Source: JADGHE01 sp035716025
GTDB taxonomy: Bacteria > Pseudomonadota > Alphaproteobacteria > Rhizobiales > Xanthobacteraceae
DNA length: 48,640 nucleotides
Assembly (NCBI GenBank): GCA_035716025.1
Contig: DASTKH010000012.1
Location: 1 to 48,640 of the forward strand
Reading direction: 5' to 3'
The notes beneath the pieces are model-generated. The model did no database searches. It saw only the letters and a program-made list of their open reading frames with translations, and was not told the DNA's origin. A program made the position numbers and the translations under genes. Each line of letters opens with the position of its first letter. The stretch's first letter is position 1. Below are positions 24,392 through 32,141 of this stretch, in pieces.

Positions 24392-24937
24392 TCAGAAGGG
24401 AACCTTGGCCTTGTCGAGCAGCGGCTGGATCCGGATCACTTCCGCTTTTCCGCTTTTCCGTCGTTCCGGCCCGGCATAGCTCGATATCGTGTTGCGGCGC
24501 CGATCCGGTCCGAAATAGGTGGCGGTCTTGATGAAGGGGCGCGGATTGATCACGACATTCAGGATGCGCTGGTAGAGAGCCTTTGCGGAAATCGGTTTGG
24601 CCAGAAATTCGGTAACGCCGCTGTCCCGGGCCGCGATCACCCGCTTCTTTTCGGAGTGGCCGGTAAGCATAATGATCGGGACATAGGGATTTGCGTTGGC
24701 GTCGGGTTGACGGATCATCTGTGTGAGCTCGAGACCGTCGAGGATCGGCATCACCCAATCGGTGAGCACGATGTCGGGCGAGTAATGGGTAAAGGCATCG
24801 AGTCCGGCCGCCCCGTCCTCCGCCTCGTACACCTCCCGTGCCCCGAACCCGTGCAACAGGGTGCGCAGGATGCGGCGCATGTGCGCGTTGTCGTCAATCA
24901 CGAGGAAGCGCAGACGATTGAAATCAATTCGGACCAT
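24392..24937 (-). CDS. CheY-like response regulator with GPxRRR tail
   Basis: A 181-residue protein with one receiver domain (about residues 10-130): acidic pair IDDN (14-17), phosphoacceptor D60 in IVLTDWVMP, Thr in MLTGHS, and K114 in FLAKPIS. After the receiver comes a basic tail of about 50 residues with two related motifs, YFGPDRRR (141-148) and YAGPERRK (154-161). There is no DNA-binding domain or enzymatic output, so it probably acts by protein contact. The tail type is seen in receivers of Rhizobiales, but its role is not known to me. No histidine kinase is adjacent. The ATG at 24937 follows an AT-rich upstream stretch with TTAA repeats. Confidence 0.9.
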   Translation of the reverse strand: MVRIDFNRLRFLVIDDNAHMRRILRTLLHGFGAREVYEAEDGAAGLDAFTHYSPDIVLTDWVMPILDGLELTQMIRQPDANANPYVPIIMLTGHSEKKRVIAARDSGVTEFLAKPISAKALYQRILNVVINPRPFIKTATYFGPDRRRNTISSYAGPERRKSGKAEVIRIQPLLDKAKVPF

Positions 24938-25021
24938 GGGCGCGACCAGCGACGCCCGGACGTTAAAAAACCCGCATTAAGGAAAGGTTTAGGATGATGT
25001 CTCGGCACGGCCGGCCGTGCG

Positions 25022-25807
25022 TCAGTAGCCGAACTGTTCGCTGAGAATACGCTCATCAAGACTGTGTCCGGGATCGAACAGCAGCGTCACGAAGTGCGCC
25101 TGGTCGAGGGAGATTTCCACGAACCGAACGTTGCGGACCTCATCATGATCGGCGACGGCGGCGACGGGTCGCTTATCCGCATCGAGAACCTCGATCGTCA
25201 CCCGGGCCGTATCGGGGAGGAGGGCTCCGCGCCAGCGGCGCGGCCGAAAGGGACTGATCGGGGTCAGCGCGAGAAGCGGCGCATTGATCGGGATGATCGG
25301 TCCCTGGACGGAGAGATTGTAGGCCGTGGAGCCCGCAGGCGTCGCGACCAACACGCCGTCGGCGGCGAGGTCGGCCATTCTCGTTTTGCCGTCGATCAGG
25401 ATTCGCAGGCGCGCGATCTGGTGGGTCTGGCGGAACAGCGACACCTCGTTGAAGGCACGCAGCTCCTGGTTTTGCTCCGGTGCGCCGTTGCGCGTTCGCA
25501 TCAGCAGCGGATGAATGACGGTCGGTTGCGCCTTCTCCAGCCGTTGCAGCAGGTTTTCCTCGTGATACTCGTTCATCAGGAAGCCGACCGTGCCCCGATG
25601 CATGCCGTAGATCGGCTTGCCCACGCCGATGAAGCGGTGCAGGGTATGCAACATCAACCCGTCACCGCCGAGCGCCACGATCACGTCCGCCTCTTCGGGC
25701 GAGGCTTGGCCGTAAAGCGCGACGAGCCGCTTCAAGGCCAGCTCGGCTTCCGGCGTAGAACTGGCGACGAAGGCAATCCGGGCATAGCGGCGGGTGGGGC
25801 GGCTCAT
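25022..25807 (-). CDS. nadK: NAD kinase
   Basis: A 261-residue enzyme that phosphorylates NAD to NADP using ATP. Motifs: ALGGDGLMLHTLH (GGDG at 47-50), MHRGTVGFLMNEY, AFNEVSLFR with the conserved NE, and the glycine-rich DLAADGVLVATPAGSTAYN, followed by GPIIPINAPLLALTPISPF. Length is typical of alphaproteobacterial NadK. The ATG at 25807 is chosen; the open frame runs upstream into the divergent cutA promoter and start but has no family sequence there. It is divergent from cutA with 67 bases between the starts. Confidence 0.95.
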   Translation of the reverse strand: MSRPTRRYARIAFVASSTPEAELALKRLVALYGQASPEEADVIVALGGDGLMLHTLHRFIGVGKPIYGMHRGTVGFLMNEYHEENLLQRLEKAQPTVIHPLLMRTRNGAPEQNQELRAFNEVSLFRQTHQIARLRILIDGKTRMADLAADGVLVATPAGSTAYNLSVQGPIIPINAPLLALTPISPFRPRRWRGALLPDTARVTIEVLDADKRPVAAVADHDEVRNVRFVEISLDQAHFVTLLFDPGHSLDERILSEQFGY

Positions 25808-25874
25808 GATGGGACCCGGGCGCCGCTTCGCACGGCGAGGGCGCGCTGCGCGGTTTCGGCAGGCTGGAGGAGCG

Positions 25875-26201
25875 ATGGAGCGCGCGGTTTTCGTGTATAC
25901 GACCTGGCCGTCCGTTGTCGAGGCCGAGCGAGAAGGACGACGTCTCGTCGAGCGGCGTCTTGCGGCCTGCGTTAACATCCTCCCGGGCATGGTGTCCTAT
26001 TACTGGTGGGAAGGGGCGGTCGAGCGCGGGGAGGAGGCTGTTATGATCCTCAAAACGCGCGCCTCGCTCGCGGAGTCCTTGCGGGCCGCGATCAAGGAGG
26101 CCCACCCGTACACGCTGCCGGCCATCGTGGTGTTGCCGGTCGAGGGCGGAGATCCGGCCTATCTCGGCTGGATCGCCGCCGAAGCGCACGGCCAGACCTG
26201 A
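25875..26201 (+). CDS. cutA: CutA-family divalent cation tolerance protein
   Basis: A 108-residue trimeric, PII-like ferredoxin-fold protein. Family segments are VYTTWPSVVEAEREGRRLVE, RRLAACVNILPGMVSYYWWEG (the ACVNI and WxG marks of CutA), MILKTRASL, and the terminal HPYTLPAIVVLPVEGGDPAYLGWI. The ATG at 25875 has GGAGGAG at 25866-25872. CutA was linked to copper tolerance in E. coli, but its biochemical role remains unsettled. It stands alone between nadK (divergent) and the btuB-type receptor gene (convergent). Confidence 0.95.
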   Translation: MERAVFVYTTWPSVVEAEREGRRLVERRLAACVNILPGMVSYYWWEGAVERGEEAVMILKTRASLAESLRAAIKEAHPYTLPAIVVLPVEGGDPAYLGWIAAEAHGQT

Positions 26202-26294
26202 GGCGGAAAGGAGCGGGACGGGGAGAGCAGCCGCGTCTTGCTTGTGGCCGCCCGCTCGGCTGAACGGCGCAGCCCGCCGGCCGCTCCCTTGCCG

Positions 26295-28313
26295 TCAATC
26301 GAGCGCGCCGAAACGCATGCGCAGACCCGCATAGGCCGCAAAGGCCGGGGCGCGATACGAAAAGACCTCCTCGTAGCGCGCATCGAACAGGTTCTCGGCC
26401 CGGACATAGGCGGTCGCCCAGGGCGTGACGTCGTAGGACAGCATCGCGCGCGCCACCACGACGCCCGGCAGCGTCACGAGGTCCGTGCCGTTCGGTCCGA
26501 AGAAGAAGTCCTTACGTGAACCGTTGTAGACGACCCCGAGCGTCGCCCGGGCGCGCCCGTCGAGGAAGCGCGCCGTCGCGTCGAGCGAGGCCGCGTGCGG
26601 TGGCCGCCGCACTTCGGGCATGCCCAGCGTATCCTTCGCGTCGGTGTAGGTGTAGGTCGCCTTGGCCGAGAACCAGGCAAACGGCCGCCAGTCGGCGCTG
26701 ACCTCGACGCCACGCCGCGGCGCCTTGCCGATGCCGTTGACGTAAACGAAGCCACCCCGTTGCGCATCGAAGGTGAGCTCGATCTTGTTTTCGAAGTCGG
26801 CGGCAAAATAGGTGACGTCCGTCACCAGCGCGCCGTTCCAGAAGGTCTGCTCGATGCCCGCATCCCAGCCGACGGACTGTTCCGGCAGCAGGGCAGGGTT
26901 CGGCAAATTAAAGGTCGAGCCGAACAGTTCGAACGGCGTGGGATCGGTGAGCCCCTTGCCGAGGCTGGCATGCAGCCGCGTCCCGGTCATGGGAAGGCGC
27001 TGGGAGATGGCGAAGCGGTAGGTCGTCACGTCGGCAAAGCCGGTGTTCCAGTCGTGGCGCAGCGCAGCCGAAAGGCTCGTATGCGTCGGCAGATCGAGCT
27101 GGTATTCGCCGGCAAGGCCGGTGCGTTCCTTATCGTAACGCGCCGGCTCGTTGATGGCCACGAAATGCTCCTTGCGATTGTCGACGAGAACGCTCAGCGT
27201 GTGTCCCTCTCCGCCGAAGACGTCGGTGCCGTAGCGGAAGGTCGATTTGTAGTCGAAACTGCTGCGGCGCCCGTTGCCGCCGAAGGACGGCAAACCGTTC
27301 GAGAAGCCGCGAACCGTCTCGTCGAAAAGCTTGGCATTCGCGGTCTGCGTCCAAAATCCGTCAAGCAGCGTCCAGGTCGCTCCCACGCGTCCGACCGTGC
27401 TCTGGTATGTGGTTCGGTCGTTGCCGTCGACGACGAGGCCATAGGTCGCCGGATTGGCCGGCGGGCAAGCGAAGGTGACGGGGTCGAAGACGCAGTTGAA
27501 ATCCTGCGGATCGGTGGCGGCGCGGCGGCGGGTGTGCCTGACCACCCCCTCGACATTGAAGTTGGGGGTAAAATCGATTCCGCTCTTGGCCGAGACGGTG
27601 AAGGCTTCGCTTCCGTCGCGCTCGCTACCGAAATGCGAGATGTTGTAGCCGTCCCGCGCCAGATGGCTCACCGTCACCGAACCGTAGAGCGGGCCTGCGG
27701 CGCCGCGCGCGTTGACGCCGGCGCTGCGCGTGCCGCGCATGCCGCCTTCGGCCTTGGCCTCGAAGGCCGGCTTGGAGAGCCCGCGCCCGGAGCGGGTGAT
27801 GATAGTGATGACGCCGGCATGCGCATTGGCGCCGTAGAGTCCCGATTGCGGACCGCGCAGGACCTCGATGCGTTCGATGTCGTCAACCGGCAGGTCCGCG
27901 AAATCGAACCCGCCGTCGCCCAGCGAGTTCACCTCGACGCCGTCGATCAGAACCATCAGGTGGTTCGCTTCGGCGCCCCGGATTCGCACCTGCGTTACGG
28001 TGCCGGGACTGCCCGTCGCGGTCACCTGGACCCCGGGAACGAAGCGCAGCGCGTCGGCCACCGTTGTCACGCCCTTGGCGCGCAGTTCCGCGCCCGAAAC
28101 CACCGTGACGGCCGCGCCGACCTTGGAGGCCGCGGTCGGGGCTTGGCTCGCCGAGACGACGATTTGCGGGATCGGAACGCTTTGCGCGAGCGCCGCTGCA
28201 CTGCTGATTGCGCACGCAAAAGCCGACGCGGCCGCAAGCCGCGCGGCCGGCGGCGAAGGGAGGAGGAAAAAACGCGAAACCCTTTGAGGGCGAGGACGCA
28301 GAGACGACGGCAT
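26295..28313 (-). CDS. btuB: TonB-dependent vitamin B12 receptor (BtuB type)
   Basis: A 672-residue outer-membrane receptor for cobalamin uptake. A long signal peptide (to about residue 44, ending AALAQ) is followed by a TonB box region IPQIVVSASQ. The plug domain shows LRFVPGVQV, VRIRGAEANHLMVLIDGVEV and IERIEVLRGPQSGLYGANAHAGVI. A 22-strand barrel ends in the aromatic-rich terminal strands RAENLFDARYEEVFSY and YAGLRMRFG. The ATG at 28313 has GGAGG seven bases upstream. The frame stays open to 28613 only because the riboswitch happens to be readable. The cobalamin riboswitch in its leader fixes the substrate call. No BtuCDF transporter genes are adjacent. Confidence 0.92.
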   Translation of the reverse strand: MPSSLRPRPQRVSRFFLLPSPPAARLAAASAFACAISSAAALAQSVPIPQIVVSASQAPTAASKVGAAVTVVSGAELRAKGVTTVADALRFVPGVQVTATGSPGTVTQVRIRGAEANHLMVLIDGVEVNSLGDGGFDFADLPVDDIERIEVLRGPQSGLYGANAHAGVITIITRSGRGLSKPAFEAKAEGGMRGTRSAGVNARGAAGPLYGSVTVSHLARDGYNISHFGSERDGSEAFTVSAKSGIDFTPNFNVEGVVRHTRRRAATDPQDFNCVFDPVTFACPPANPATYGLVVDGNDRTTYQSTVGRVGATWTLLDGFWTQTANAKLFDETVRGFSNGLPSFGGNGRRSSFDYKSTFRYGTDVFGGEGHTLSVLVDNRKEHFVAINEPARYDKERTGLAGEYQLDLPTHTSLSAALRHDWNTGFADVTTYRFAISQRLPMTGTRLHASLGKGLTDPTPFELFGSTFNLPNPALLPEQSVGWDAGIEQTFWNGALVTDVTYFAADFENKIELTFDAQRGGFVYVNGIGKAPRRGVEVSADWRPFAWFSAKATYTYTDAKDTLGMPEVRRPPHAASLDATARFLDGRARATLGVVYNGSRKDFFFGPNGTDLVTLPGVVVARAMLSYDVTPWATAYVRAENLFDARYEEVFSYRAPAFAAYAGLRMRFGALD

Positions 28314-28411
28314 GACGGGCCTCCGGCACGTTCGTGGGAACGGGTCACGGAGGACGCCTGCCGGCACCAAGCCAGATCGGGCGAGGATCGGATCGGCCAC
28401 GGGACAGCCCC

Positions 28412-28440
28412 CCGCAACGGTTTTTGCGTCACCGTTGCGG
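28412..28440 (-). promoter_or_regulatory. Perfect hairpin between riboswitch and btuB start
   Basis: CCGCAACGGT (28412-28421) and ACCGTTGCGG (28431-28440) form a perfect 10-base-pair stem with a nine-base loop, about 50 bases after the riboswitch core and 100 bases before the btuB ATG. On the RNA strand it reads CCGCAACGGUGACGC, which echoes the conserved riboswitch segment CCGCAACUGUGAGCGG. It lacks a following U-tract, so it is not a standard terminator. It may be part of the expression platform. Confidence 0.5.
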
Positions 28441-28484
28441 AAGACCGCTCCGAACGCGCACCCCGCACGCCGGAAGGTGACCTC

Positions 28485-28675
28485 GTGCAGGCAGGTCTCC
28501 TGGCTCGCGGGTCTTCGTCCTTCTCCGCCTTCCCGGGGAATGACCCAGTGGCCGTTGTGGAGAAGAACTCGCCGCTCACAGTTGCGGGGGCAGCTCCGGA
28601 TCGGGCCTCGCACGAGGTCCTCCCGGATTCCCTCTTGGCCGACTCGTCATCGGCACACCTGCACCGTCGGAGAAT
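28485..28675 (-). promoter_or_regulatory. Cobalamin (B12) riboswitch
   Basis: Read on the minus strand, the conserved blocks come in the right order: GAGGGAATCCGG near 28630, GCTGCCCCCGCAACTGTGAG (28575-28594), GGCCACTGGG near 28550, and the B12 box GCCAGGAGACCTGC (28491-28504). This is the classical cobalamin riboswitch. It lies in the leader of the btuB-type gene, about 170 bases before its ATG, and is expected to lower receptor expression when adenosylcobalamin is bound. Outer limits are approximate. Confidence 0.95.
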
Positions 28676-28800
28676 GAAGAGCCTCGCCCACGAATTGTCA
28701 ATGCGGGCGGAAGGCGAGGCGGGCTCGGGGCCTGCAATGATCGAGACGGCTCGTTGTCCGGCTCGCGGCCTTCCCTCCTGAAAGGGGGGGCTGCGTTCTC

Positions 28801-30303
28801 CTATTCCGCGGCGAGCGCCTTCCCGGCCTGCGCGGCCGCTGCATGGCCCGCAATGCGGCCGAACACCGCCCCGTTGATGAGGCCGGAACCGCCCGGATAG
28901 TTGAAGTAAAAAATGCCTCCGACGATTTCGCCGGCCGCGTAGAGACCCTTGATCGGCACGAGGTCGACGTCGAGAACCTGGGCGTTTTCGGTGATGCGCA
29001 GGCCGCCGAAGGTGAAAGTGAGCCCGCACGTCACCTGGTAGCCGTGGAACGGCGGCGTATCGATCGTGTTCGCCCAGTTGGACTTGTTGACCCTGAGGCC
29101 TTTGGTGCAGCGCCCATCCTTGATGTTCGGATTGAACGGAATGTCCTGCTGCACCGCGGCGTTGTACTCGCGGATATAGGACAGGAACCGCTCCGCATTG
29201 ACGCCTTCGAGCCGCTGGGCAAGCTCCTCGATCGAGCCCGCGATCACTTTCGTGACACGCTTGATCCGGTATTCGTCGCGCAGCAGGTGTTCGACTTTTC
29301 CGTCAAAGACCTGCCAGCTGAAATTCTCGGGTTGCTCGAGCACGACCCGGCCGTATTTCGCATAGGTGTAGTTGCGAAAATCCGCCCCCTCGTCGACGAA
29401 GCGCTCGCCTGTCGCGTTGATCATGATGCCGAACGGGTAGGAGTGCTTCTGGAACTGGTCGCCGACGGCAAGATCGCCGAATTCGGGTGCATTGCGGTCC
29501 CATTGCACGGCGTGGCCGCCCGACCAGTTGCCGCAGGAACTCGCGCCGATCGCGAGCGCCATCTGGTGACCGTCGCCGGTGTTGAAGCGGGTGCCGCGGA
29601 CTTTGGCGAGCTCCCAGCCGGGCCCCATATAGCGCGTGCGCATCTCCGTGTTTGCCTGGAAACCGCCGCAGGCGAGGACGACCGCATCGGAAGCGATGTC
29701 GTAGACTTTCTCGCCGCTTTTGACGTACACGCCGTGCACGCCGTGCGTGTCGGCGATCAGGGAGGTCACGCGCGCGCCGTAGCGGATCTCGATGCCGCGA
29801 GCGCGGCAGCTTGCGGTAAGCGCATCCACGAGCCCGGGGCCGCCGCCGACGGCTTCGACGGTAAGCCCGCCCCAGAACTTGAACTTGCCGCCGATCTTGA
29901 AGGCTTGGCGCCCGTAGATGGGCGCAAAGCGCACCCCCTTCGCGCGCATCCATTTCACCGTCTCAAAGGAGCGGCGGACCAGGATTTCGCAGAGCGTCGG
30001 GTCGGTGCGGTACTGCGTGACCCGAAACATGTCGTCGAAAAACTGGTCCTCGGTATAGGTGCCGAAATCGGTGTTCTCGATTTCCGCATCGGTCAAGTCG
30101 GGCATCACCTCCTTGAGGTCCTCGACGCCCCGATAAGCAAAGCGGATGGCGCCCGCGGTGAAGCGGCTGTTGCCGCCGCTTTCTTCTTCGGGGGCGCGTT
30201 CCAGAACGAGGACGCGCGCACCGCGTTCCTGGGCGGCGAGCGCCGCGCACAAAGCGGCGTTTCCTCCGCCGACGACCACAACGTCGAATCTCTCCTGGGA
30301 CAC
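28801..30303 (-). CDS. TcuA-like FAD-dependent tricarballylate dehydrogenase
   Basis: A 500-residue flavoprotein of the FAD-binding 2 family (fumarate reductase/succinate dehydrogenase-like). The dinucleotide site VVVVGGGNAALCAALAAQERG is at the N-terminus and ERAPEEESGGNSRFTAGAIR follows; VLACGGFQANTEM and GERFVDEGADFRNYTYAKYG come later. The C-terminal FAD closure reads GLYAAGEIVGGIFYFNYPGGSGLINGAVFG. The N-terminal GGGNAALCAA and GGNSR wording matches TcuA, which oxidises tricarballylate to cis-aconitate. The usual electron-transfer partner TcuB and transporter TcuC are not present, so a related substrate is possible. ATG at 30303. It is 251 bases from the aldehyde dehydrogenase gene on the same strand. 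Confidence 0.85.
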   Translation of the reverse strand: MSQERFDVVVVGGGNAALCAALAAQERGARVLVLERAPEEESGGNSRFTAGAIRFAYRGVEDLKEVMPDLTDAEIENTDFGTYTEDQFFDDMFRVTQYRTDPTLCEILVRRSFETVKWMRAKGVRFAPIYGRQAFKIGGKFKFWGGLTVEAVGGGPGLVDALTASCRARGIEIRYGARVTSLIADTHGVHGVYVKSGEKVYDIASDAVVLACGGFQANTEMRTRYMGPGWELAKVRGTRFNTGDGHQMALAIGASSCGNWSGGHAVQWDRNAPEFGDLAVGDQFQKHSYPFGIMINATGERFVDEGADFRNYTYAKYGRVVLEQPENFSWQVFDGKVEHLLRDEYRIKRVTKVIAGSIEELAQRLEGVNAERFLSYIREYNAAVQQDIPFNPNIKDGRCTKGLRVNKSNWANTIDTPPFHGYQVTCGLTFTFGGLRITENAQVLDVDLVPIKGLYAAGEIVGGIFYFNYPGGSGLINGAVFGRIAGHAAAAQAGKALAAE

Positions 30304-30518
30304 ACCGACCTCCCGCCCGGTTTCTGTGTTGGAGCCTCGCTCCCGCCTCGCCCTTTCGTAAAAGGACGGGCGGCAGGGTCAAGCCTCGACCCGGCGGGGG
30401 CGGGGCCATCAGCGCCTCTCGAGCCTCCACCGTGCGGCCCGGGCGGCCCAAAGGCGGCGAAATCACAACCCCCGCGCCAGCGGCATCGGCCGGGCGCGCA
30501 CTTTCCGTCCACGGCGGT

Positions 30519-30549
30519 GGCCGAGCGGGAGACGTGCTCCCGCTCGGCC
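30519..30549 (-). terminator. Strong hairpin after the succinate-semialdehyde dehydrogenase gene
   Basis: A perfect 13-base-pair inverted repeat, GGCCGAGCGGGAG (30519-30531) and CTCCCGCTCGGCC (30537-30549) with a five-base loop, begins five bases beyond the dehydrogenase stop. No U-tract follows, as is common for hairpins in GC-rich genomes. It may act as a terminator or as a 3' stabiliser. Confidence 0.55.
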
Positions 30550-30554
30550 TGCCC

Positions 30555-31988
30555 TCAGAGACCCGTCTGCGAGACGAACTTGAAGTTCATATAGGCTTCG
30601 AGGGCCTCCGCCCCGCCTTCGGAGCCGAAGCCGGAATCCTTGACGCCGCCGAACGGAACCTCGGGCAAAGCGAGGCCGTGGTGATTGATCGACACCATGC
30701 CGCTCTCGATCGCGGCGCCGATGGCCTCCGCAGTCTTCTGCGACTTCGTATAGGCATAAGCGGCCAGCCCGTAATCCAGGCGGTTGGCTTCCTTGACGAC
30801 ATTCTCGAACGTGTCGAACGGCCGGAACGCGGCAACGGGGCCGAACGGCTCCTCGTTCATGATGCGCGCGTCGAGCGGAACGTCGGTGAGCACCGTCGGC
30901 TCGTAGAAATAGCCTTTGTTGCCGATGCGCTTTCCGCCCGTCTGTAGCTTTGCGCCCTTCTCCACCGCATCGCTGACGAAGCCTTCGATCGCGTCGACGC
31001 GGCGCGCATGGGCGAGCGGGCCCATGCGCGTGTCCTTGTCGAGCCCGTTGCCGACCTTGATCGCCTTTGCGACGTCCGTGAACTTGGCGACGAACTGGTC
31101 GTAGACCTTTTCCTGGATCAGGAAGCGCGTCGGCGCGACGCACACCTGTCCGGCATTGCGGAACTTGTTGGCGGACAGAATCTTCACCGCGGTGTCGATG
31201 TCGGCATCCTCGAACACGATGGCCGGCGCATGCCCGCCGAGCTCCATCGTGATGCGCTTCATGTGGCGCCCGGCAAGACTCGCAAGGTGCTTGCCGACCG
31301 CGGTCGAGCCCGTGAACGTCACTTTACGGATGATCGGGTGGGGGATCAGGTACTCGGAAATTTCCGCCGGAACGCCGTAAACAAGATTGACGACGCCCTC
31401 GGGCACGCCGGCTTCCGCAAAGGCCTTGACGAGTTCGGCGCAGGAGGCGGGCGTCTCTTCCGGTCCCTTCAGAATGATCGAGCAGCCCGAGGCCAACGCG
31501 CAGGAGATTTTCCGCACGGCCTGGTTGATCGGGAAATTCCAGGGCGTGAACGCGGCGACCGGCCCGACCGGCTCCTTGAACACGAGCTGCTGGACGCCGT
31601 CGGCGCGCGCCGGGATGGTCCGCCCGTAGGTGCGGCGGCCTTCTTCCGCAAACCAGTCGATGAGGTCGCCGGCGAGCAGCGTTTCGCCCTTCGCCTCGGC
31701 GAGGGGTTTGCCCTGCTCGACGGTCATGATCGTCGCGATCGAGTCCGCGTGCGCACGCACGTAATCGGCGGCCTTGCGCATGATCTTGTAGCGATCGAAG
31801 GCCGAATACTTCTTCCAGACTTGAAAGCCCTTGTGCGCTGCCTTGAGGGCCCGGTCGAGGTCGCTCCTGTCGGCATGGGCGACCTTGCCGATTTCATCGC
31901 CGGTGGCCGGATTGAGCACGGAAATGGTCCGTCCGCTGGTGCTTGCGCTCCATGCGCCGTCGATGAAAAGGGACGTATCGGGATACAT
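30555..31988 (-). CDS. NAD(P)-dependent succinate-semialdehyde dehydrogenase family
   Basis: A 477-residue aldehyde dehydrogenase. The cofactor site TPWNFPINQAVRKI is at about 148-161, FTGSTAVGK at 225-233, the general base E249 in MELGGHAP, and the nucleophile C283 in NAGQVCVAPTR. The C-terminus has EEPFGPVAAF and PFGGVKDSGFGSEGG. NAGQVCVAPTR and the length fit the GabD/SSADH group, which oxidises succinate semialdehyde to succinate, but closely related members use other semialdehydes. The ATG at 31988 has AAGGAG six bases upstream, a strong start. Its neighbours on the same strand are a TcuA-like flavoprotein and a CoxL-type subunit, with gaps that do not require one operon. Confidence 0.9.
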   Translation of the reverse strand: MYPDTSLFIDGAWSASTSGRTISVLNPATGDEIGKVAHADRSDLDRALKAAHKGFQVWKKYSAFDRYKIMRKAADYVRAHADSIATIMTVEQGKPLAEAKGETLLAGDLIDWFAEEGRRTYGRTIPARADGVQQLVFKEPVGPVAAFTPWNFPINQAVRKISCALASGCSIILKGPEETPASCAELVKAFAEAGVPEGVVNLVYGVPAEISEYLIPHPIIRKVTFTGSTAVGKHLASLAGRHMKRITMELGGHAPAIVFEDADIDTAVKILSANKFRNAGQVCVAPTRFLIQEKVYDQFVAKFTDVAKAIKVGNGLDKDTRMGPLAHARRVDAIEGFVSDAVEKGAKLQTGGKRIGNKGYFYEPTVLTDVPLDARIMNEEPFGPVAAFRPFDTFENVVKEANRLDYGLAAYAYTKSQKTAEAIGAAIESGMVSINHHGLALPEVPFGGVKDSGFGSEGGAEALEAYMNFKFVSQTGL

Positions 31989-32141
31989 GATTGCTCCTTA
32001 GGTTCATGCGCGGACTGCCGCCGCCCTTGAGCCCGCAAGGCCGAGGCGCACACCGAACCGGCGCGCACGACGCTGCGGGACGGCACTGGTGCCGCGATCA
32101 TAAAGCGGGGCAGGCGCGAACGCGACTCTCGGCCGCCTCCT

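Noticed and set aside
24963..24980. TTAA repeats upstream of the response regulator as a CtrA site
   Set aside because: The half-sites are separated by ten bases rather than seven, so they do not fit the consensus.
28314..28613. N-terminal extension of the btuB reading frame
   Set aside because: The extra 100 codons translate the cobalamin riboswitch; the start at 28313 has its own ribosome site and signal peptide.
26595..28781. A 728-codon plus-strand open frame across the btuB gene and riboswitch
   Set aside because: It is antisense to a TonB receptor with complete plug and barrel signatures and to a canonical riboswitch; low-complexity composition.
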